Assembly (NCBI RefSeq): GCF_007748095.1
Contig: NZ_CP036287.1
Span: 6,758,001 to 6,822,000 of the forward strand
From: Engelhardtia mirabilis
Lineage (GTDB): Bacteria > Planctomycetota > UBA1135 > GCA-002686595
Direction of reading: 5' to 3'
DNA length: 64,000 nt
Shown here: piece after piece, positions 61,481-64,000 of the stretch
How positions within the stretch are numbered: the first letter of the stretch is position 1
How the letters are laid out: each line of letters begins with the position of its first letter
Position numbers and translations under genes: made by a program
The notes under the pieces: generated by a model
Databases searched by the model: none
What the model was told of the DNA's origin: nothing
The model's input: the letters and a program-made list of their open reading frames with translations, nothing else

Positions 61481-62740
61481 GTGGACGAAGCTCAATCGAA
61501 CGACCCCCTGGGCGCCAAGCCCGAAACGACGCCGGGCGCGGTACTCCAGGCGCACAGCTCCCTAGCAGCGGCACCGCAGGCCCCGCGACCCCGCCGCTGG
61601 TTGCGCCGACTCCTGGCCCTCGCGCTGGTGCCGGTGATCAGTCTCGTGACCGTGGAGCTCGGCCTGCGGTTCTTGCTGTTCAGCCACAACCCGACGATCG
61701 TCGAGCGCACCCAATGGACGCTGCGCAAGCCACAGCGCTTCGCCAATCGACTCAGCGACGACATGTTCTGGGCGCTGCTGCACCGTTGGGGCAGCGCTGC
61801 CCGTGACGAGGCGAGTGTCCCCGACCCGATCACGGGCTGGCGCGGACGCTTCAGTCGCAGCGCCAACCCCTATATCCACGCGCGAGTGGGCGATCTCGAG
61901 CACCGGCAGCCGATCCTGCTCTTCGGCGACTCCTACGCGGCGTGCACCACCTCCGCCGCCGACTGCTTCGACGGCCTCTTCCGCGACTCCGACCGGATCG
62001 ACGACGCCCTGCTGCTCAACTACGGCGTGGGCGGCTTCGGCCTGGACCAGATCTACCTGACCCTGCGCGAGACCCTGAAGGCCTGGGACACGTCGGGCCT
62101 GGCGAAGCCGAAGGTGATCGTGTCCTTCTTCCTCGACAACGACCTGGACCGCTGCGACCTCTCGATTCGCGACTTCCCCAAGCCGCGCTTCACGGTCGAG
62201 GACGGCCAACTCGTCGAGCACAGCGTGGAGTCGCCCAGCGGCTCGGCCTGGTACGAGCGCAACAGCTCCGTGTTCGACCTGTGGACCTGGCGTTGGCTGG
62301 TCCACTCGTCGCACCTCTTGCCGAACAAGCTCCAGTCGCGCTTCGACGGCACCGACCGCCACCGCGAGTTCCTGCAGGAGGCCGTGCCCCTCCTGTTCGC
62401 GGCGGCGCACGAAGAGCTGGCCTCGCGCGGCATCGAGCACAGCTTCCTGATCCTCCCGGGCGAGGTCGCGCTCAAGTACCCCTACCACACCTGGCGCGAA
62501 CCCCTGGTCGAGCAGTCCCTGACCGACTTGGGCGTGAACTGGGTCAACGCCCGCTGGGAGTTCGAGCAGCACGCCAAGGCCGTGGGCCTCCAGCCGAAGG
62601 ACTACTTCGGCACCGAGGGTCGCGCCGCCGGCCACTACACGCCCCTGGGCAACCGGGTCGCGATGCAGGCCTTGCTGCGCGCCGTGGACGGTGACTCCGA
62701 CGCCGGTCGCCGGCCCTTGGGGTACGAGCCGGCGCGCTGA
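61481..62740 (+). CDS. Membrane-anchored SGNH-like protein
   Basis: A 419-residue protein with one membrane segment (~43-67) and a large extracytoplasmic domain. SGNH-hydrolase signs are the GDSYAACTTSAADCFDG block (Ser nucleophile) and GHYTPLGNRVAMQAL with a terminal catalytic-type His. Similar proteins act as acyltransferases or polysaccharide-modifying enzymes (AlgX/DltD-like). No exopolysaccharide genes adjoin. It starts at GTG 61481. The exact substrate is unknown. Confidence 0.7.
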   Translation: MDEAQSNDPLGAKPETTPGAVLQAHSSLAAAPQAPRPRRWLRRLLALALVPVISLVTVELGLRFLLFSHNPTIVERTQWTLRKPQRFANRLSDDMFWALLHRWGSAARDEASVPDPITGWRGRFSRSANPYIHARVGDLEHRQPILLFGDSYAACTTSAADCFDGLFRDSDRIDDALLLNYGVGGFGLDQIYLTLRETLKAWDTSGLAKPKVIVSFFLDNDLDRCDLSIRDFPKPRFTVEDGQLVEHSVESPSGSAWYERNSSVFDLWTWRWLVHSSHLLPNKLQSRFDGTDRHREFLQEAVPLLFAAAHEELASRGIEHSFLILPGEVALKYPYHTWREPLVEQSLTDLGVNWVNARWEFEQHAKAVGLQPKDYFGTEGRAAGHYTPLGNRVAMQALLRAVDGDSDAGRRPLGYEPAR

Positions 62741-62785
62741 GGCGACCGCGAGACTTCAGTGCCCCGGCGGCCGCCCGGCCCGGGT

Positions 62786-63241
62786 TCAGTCGTCGTCGTC
62801 GCGCGACTCCGCGACCGGCTCCGGCGGACGCTCGCCGGGCGCGTAGAGCGGAATCAGATGGGATTCGGGCAGCTTCCACATGGCGCCCGTCGCCGGGTCG
62901 ACGATCAGCCAACCGATCAAGCCGCCGAACAGGATGTTGCCCACGTACCAGCCGTCGAGCGACGCCTTGAGGGTCGAGACCTCGGGCTCGTAACCGGGCA
63001 GGCTGGCGTTGACCGTGTAGGACTGCGACGAGAAGAAGCCGGCCTTCGCCTTGAGGGTGACAGTGGTCGGTGCGGTGCCTCGGTGTACCCGTTCACCCTT
63101 GCGATCGACGATCTCGATCGCCGCGCCGGTCGGCTCGGTATCGATTCGCACGGCATACTCGCTCTTGCTGACGATGCTGGCGCAAGAGGCCAGTGGCAGC
63201 AGCGCTGCGGCGGTCAGGAACTCGGGCTTGATTCGAATCAT
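62786..63241 (-). CDS. PEGA-like lipoprotein
   Basis: A 151-residue lipoprotein with signal MIRIKPEFLTAAALLPLASC, a textbook LASC lipobox. Residues ~30-90 look like a PEGA-type beta domain (VRIDTEPTGAAIEIVDRKGE; VTLKAKAGFFSSQSYTV). A hydrophobic stretch follows (GNILFGGLIGWLIVDPATGA), a pattern common in outer-membrane PEGA lipoproteins. It ends in an acidic tail. The ATG at 63241 gives the lipobox; the long in-frame upstream run is discarded. Convergent with the SGNH-like gene. Confidence 0.8.
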   Translation of the reverse strand: MIRIKPEFLTAAALLPLASCASIVSKSEYAVRIDTEPTGAAIEIVDRKGERVHRGTAPTTVTLKAKAGFFSSQSYTVNASLPGYEPEVSTLKASLDGWYVGNILFGGLIGWLIVDPATGAMWKLPESHLIPLYAPGERPPEPVAESRDDDD

Positions 63242-63418
63242 GGTTCTCTCCCATCGGGCCAATCTGAATTCGGAGGCACGGCGAGCGGCCCCCGCGAAGT
63301 GGGCGAGCATAGTGAGACATCGGTCCTCGAGTCCAAGTTTCGGTTCGCGGGAGAGGCCCGGCCGGGGCGCGGGGCGGGCACCGTTGCCGAGCGCCCGGAC
63401 TCGGGACAGACTGTGGCG

Positions 63419-64000
63419 ATGACCAGCGCCGACGCGATCCGAGCCTCCTTCGACGAGGCTGCCCGCACCCTGGAAGCCTTCACCCAGAGCCCCGAGGGTC
63501 TGGGCCGGGTCCCGGCGTTCGCCGAGGCGACCCTGGCCACCGTGCGCCGCAAGGGGCTCCTGATGGCCTGCGGCAACGGCGGCTCCATGTGCGACGCGAT
63601 GCACTTCGCCGAGGAGTGGACCGGGCGCTTCCGCGGCAACCGGGACGCGATCGGTGCGGTGGCCTTCTCCGACCCGAGCCACCTGACCTGCATCGCCAAC
63701 GACTTCGGCTACGACGAGGTCTTCGCGCGCGAGGTCGAGGCCTACGGCAAGCAGGGCGACCTCCTGGTGTGCCTGTCCACCAGCGGCAACTCCCCCAACG
63801 TGCTGCGCGCGGTCGAGGTCGCCAAGGAGCGCGGGGTGACCACGGTGGGCCTGCTCGGCAAGGGCGGCGGCAAGCTGCTCGATCAGGTCGACATCGCCGT
63901 GGTCGTGCCCGAGGCGACCACCTCGGACCGCATCCAGGAGGTCCACATCAAGGTCCTCCACATCGTGATCGAGGCGGTCGAGCGCGAGCTCTTCCCCGGC
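63419..64000 (+). CDS. gmhA: SIS-domain sugar isomerase, GmhA-like (cut by window edge)
   Basis: The first 194 residues of a phosphoheptose isomerase-like SIS protein; no stop before 64000. Seen: ACGNGGSMCDAMHFAEEWTG (phosphate loop), TCIANDFGYDEVFAREV, LVCLSTSGNSPNVLRAVEVA and VDIAVVVPEATTSDRIQEVHIKVLHIVIE, matching GmhA. GmhA converts sedoheptulose-7-phosphate for LPS core heptose. Near the usual full length (~195), so little is missing. Heptose genes may follow beyond the window. Confidence 0.85.
   Translation, partial: MTSADAIRASFDEAARTLEAFTQSPEGLGRVPAFAEATLATVRRKGLLMACGNGGSMCDAMHFAEEWTGRFRGNRDAIGAVAFSDPSHLTCIANDFGYDEVFAREVEAYGKQGDLLVCLSTSGNSPNVLRAVEVAKERGVTTVGLLGKGGGKLLDQVDIAVVVPEATTSDRIQEVHIKVLHIVIEAVERELFPG

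Overview
The window is very GC-rich (about 70%) chromosomal DNA from a flagellated Gram-negative bacterium. Planctomycetota is the best guess, at moderate to low confidence. It rests on a giant Ser/Thr kinase with TPRs encoded beside a small ECF-type sigma factor, very large CARDB/beta-rich secreted proteins, HAF-repeat proteins, and many GTG/TTG starts. No rRNA, tRNA, CRISPR array or transposase gene was seen.

Layout. (1) 1-3140, minus strand: three short flagellin genes in a row, the last cut by the window edge. (2) 3365-23589, plus strand: one long, tightly overlapping flagellar operon. It opens with a degenerate sigma-54-type regulator, a receiver-HATPase fusion and three envelope/TPR proteins. 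Then come a histidine kinase and sigma-54 response regulator (FlrB/FlrC-like), then flgB, flgC, fliE, fliF, fliG, fliH, fliI, fliJ, motE, motA, two motB genes, fliL, fliM and fliN, ending at a 15-bp-stem terminator. The export apparatus, hook and chemotaxis genes are not in the window. (3) 23745-30309: an FAD amine oxidase-like gene, a heptamer minisatellite, ispG, nagB, a CPBP membrane protease and hemE. (4) 30316-44259: a small membrane protein, a TPR Ser/Thr kinase and its ECF sigma factor on the minus strand, then a 2429-residue secreted repeat protein with a 622-residue partner, and a small lipoprotein. (5) 44421-58983: heme biosynthesis by the C5 route (hemG, a hemX-like ccsA gene, hemA, hemC, hemD, hemL; hemE lies in region 3), broken up by accessory genes. 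These include a sigma-54 activator facing a good sigma-54 promoter that would drive two small proteins and a PP2C-like protein, followed by dps, then a block of ~186-bp tandem repeats, an HTH protein and a HAF-repeat protein. (6) 59140-64000: a PRC-barrel protein, a DUF1328 peptide, a Fpg/MutM glycosylase, an SGNH-like membrane protein, a lipoprotein and a SIS-domain sugar isomerase cut by the window edge.

Most notable structures: a MITE-like family (two 167-bp copies with perfect or near-perfect 32-bp terminal inverted repeats plus one decayed 85-bp relative) sitting at the 5' ends of dps and hemL and supplying the stop codon of hemL; the ~186-bp tandem repeat block upstream of hemD; a 13-unit heptamer array between the oxidase gene and ispG; and the regulatory/envelope module at the head of the flagellar operon. 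In that module, two signalling proteins lack the residues needed for their canonical activity.
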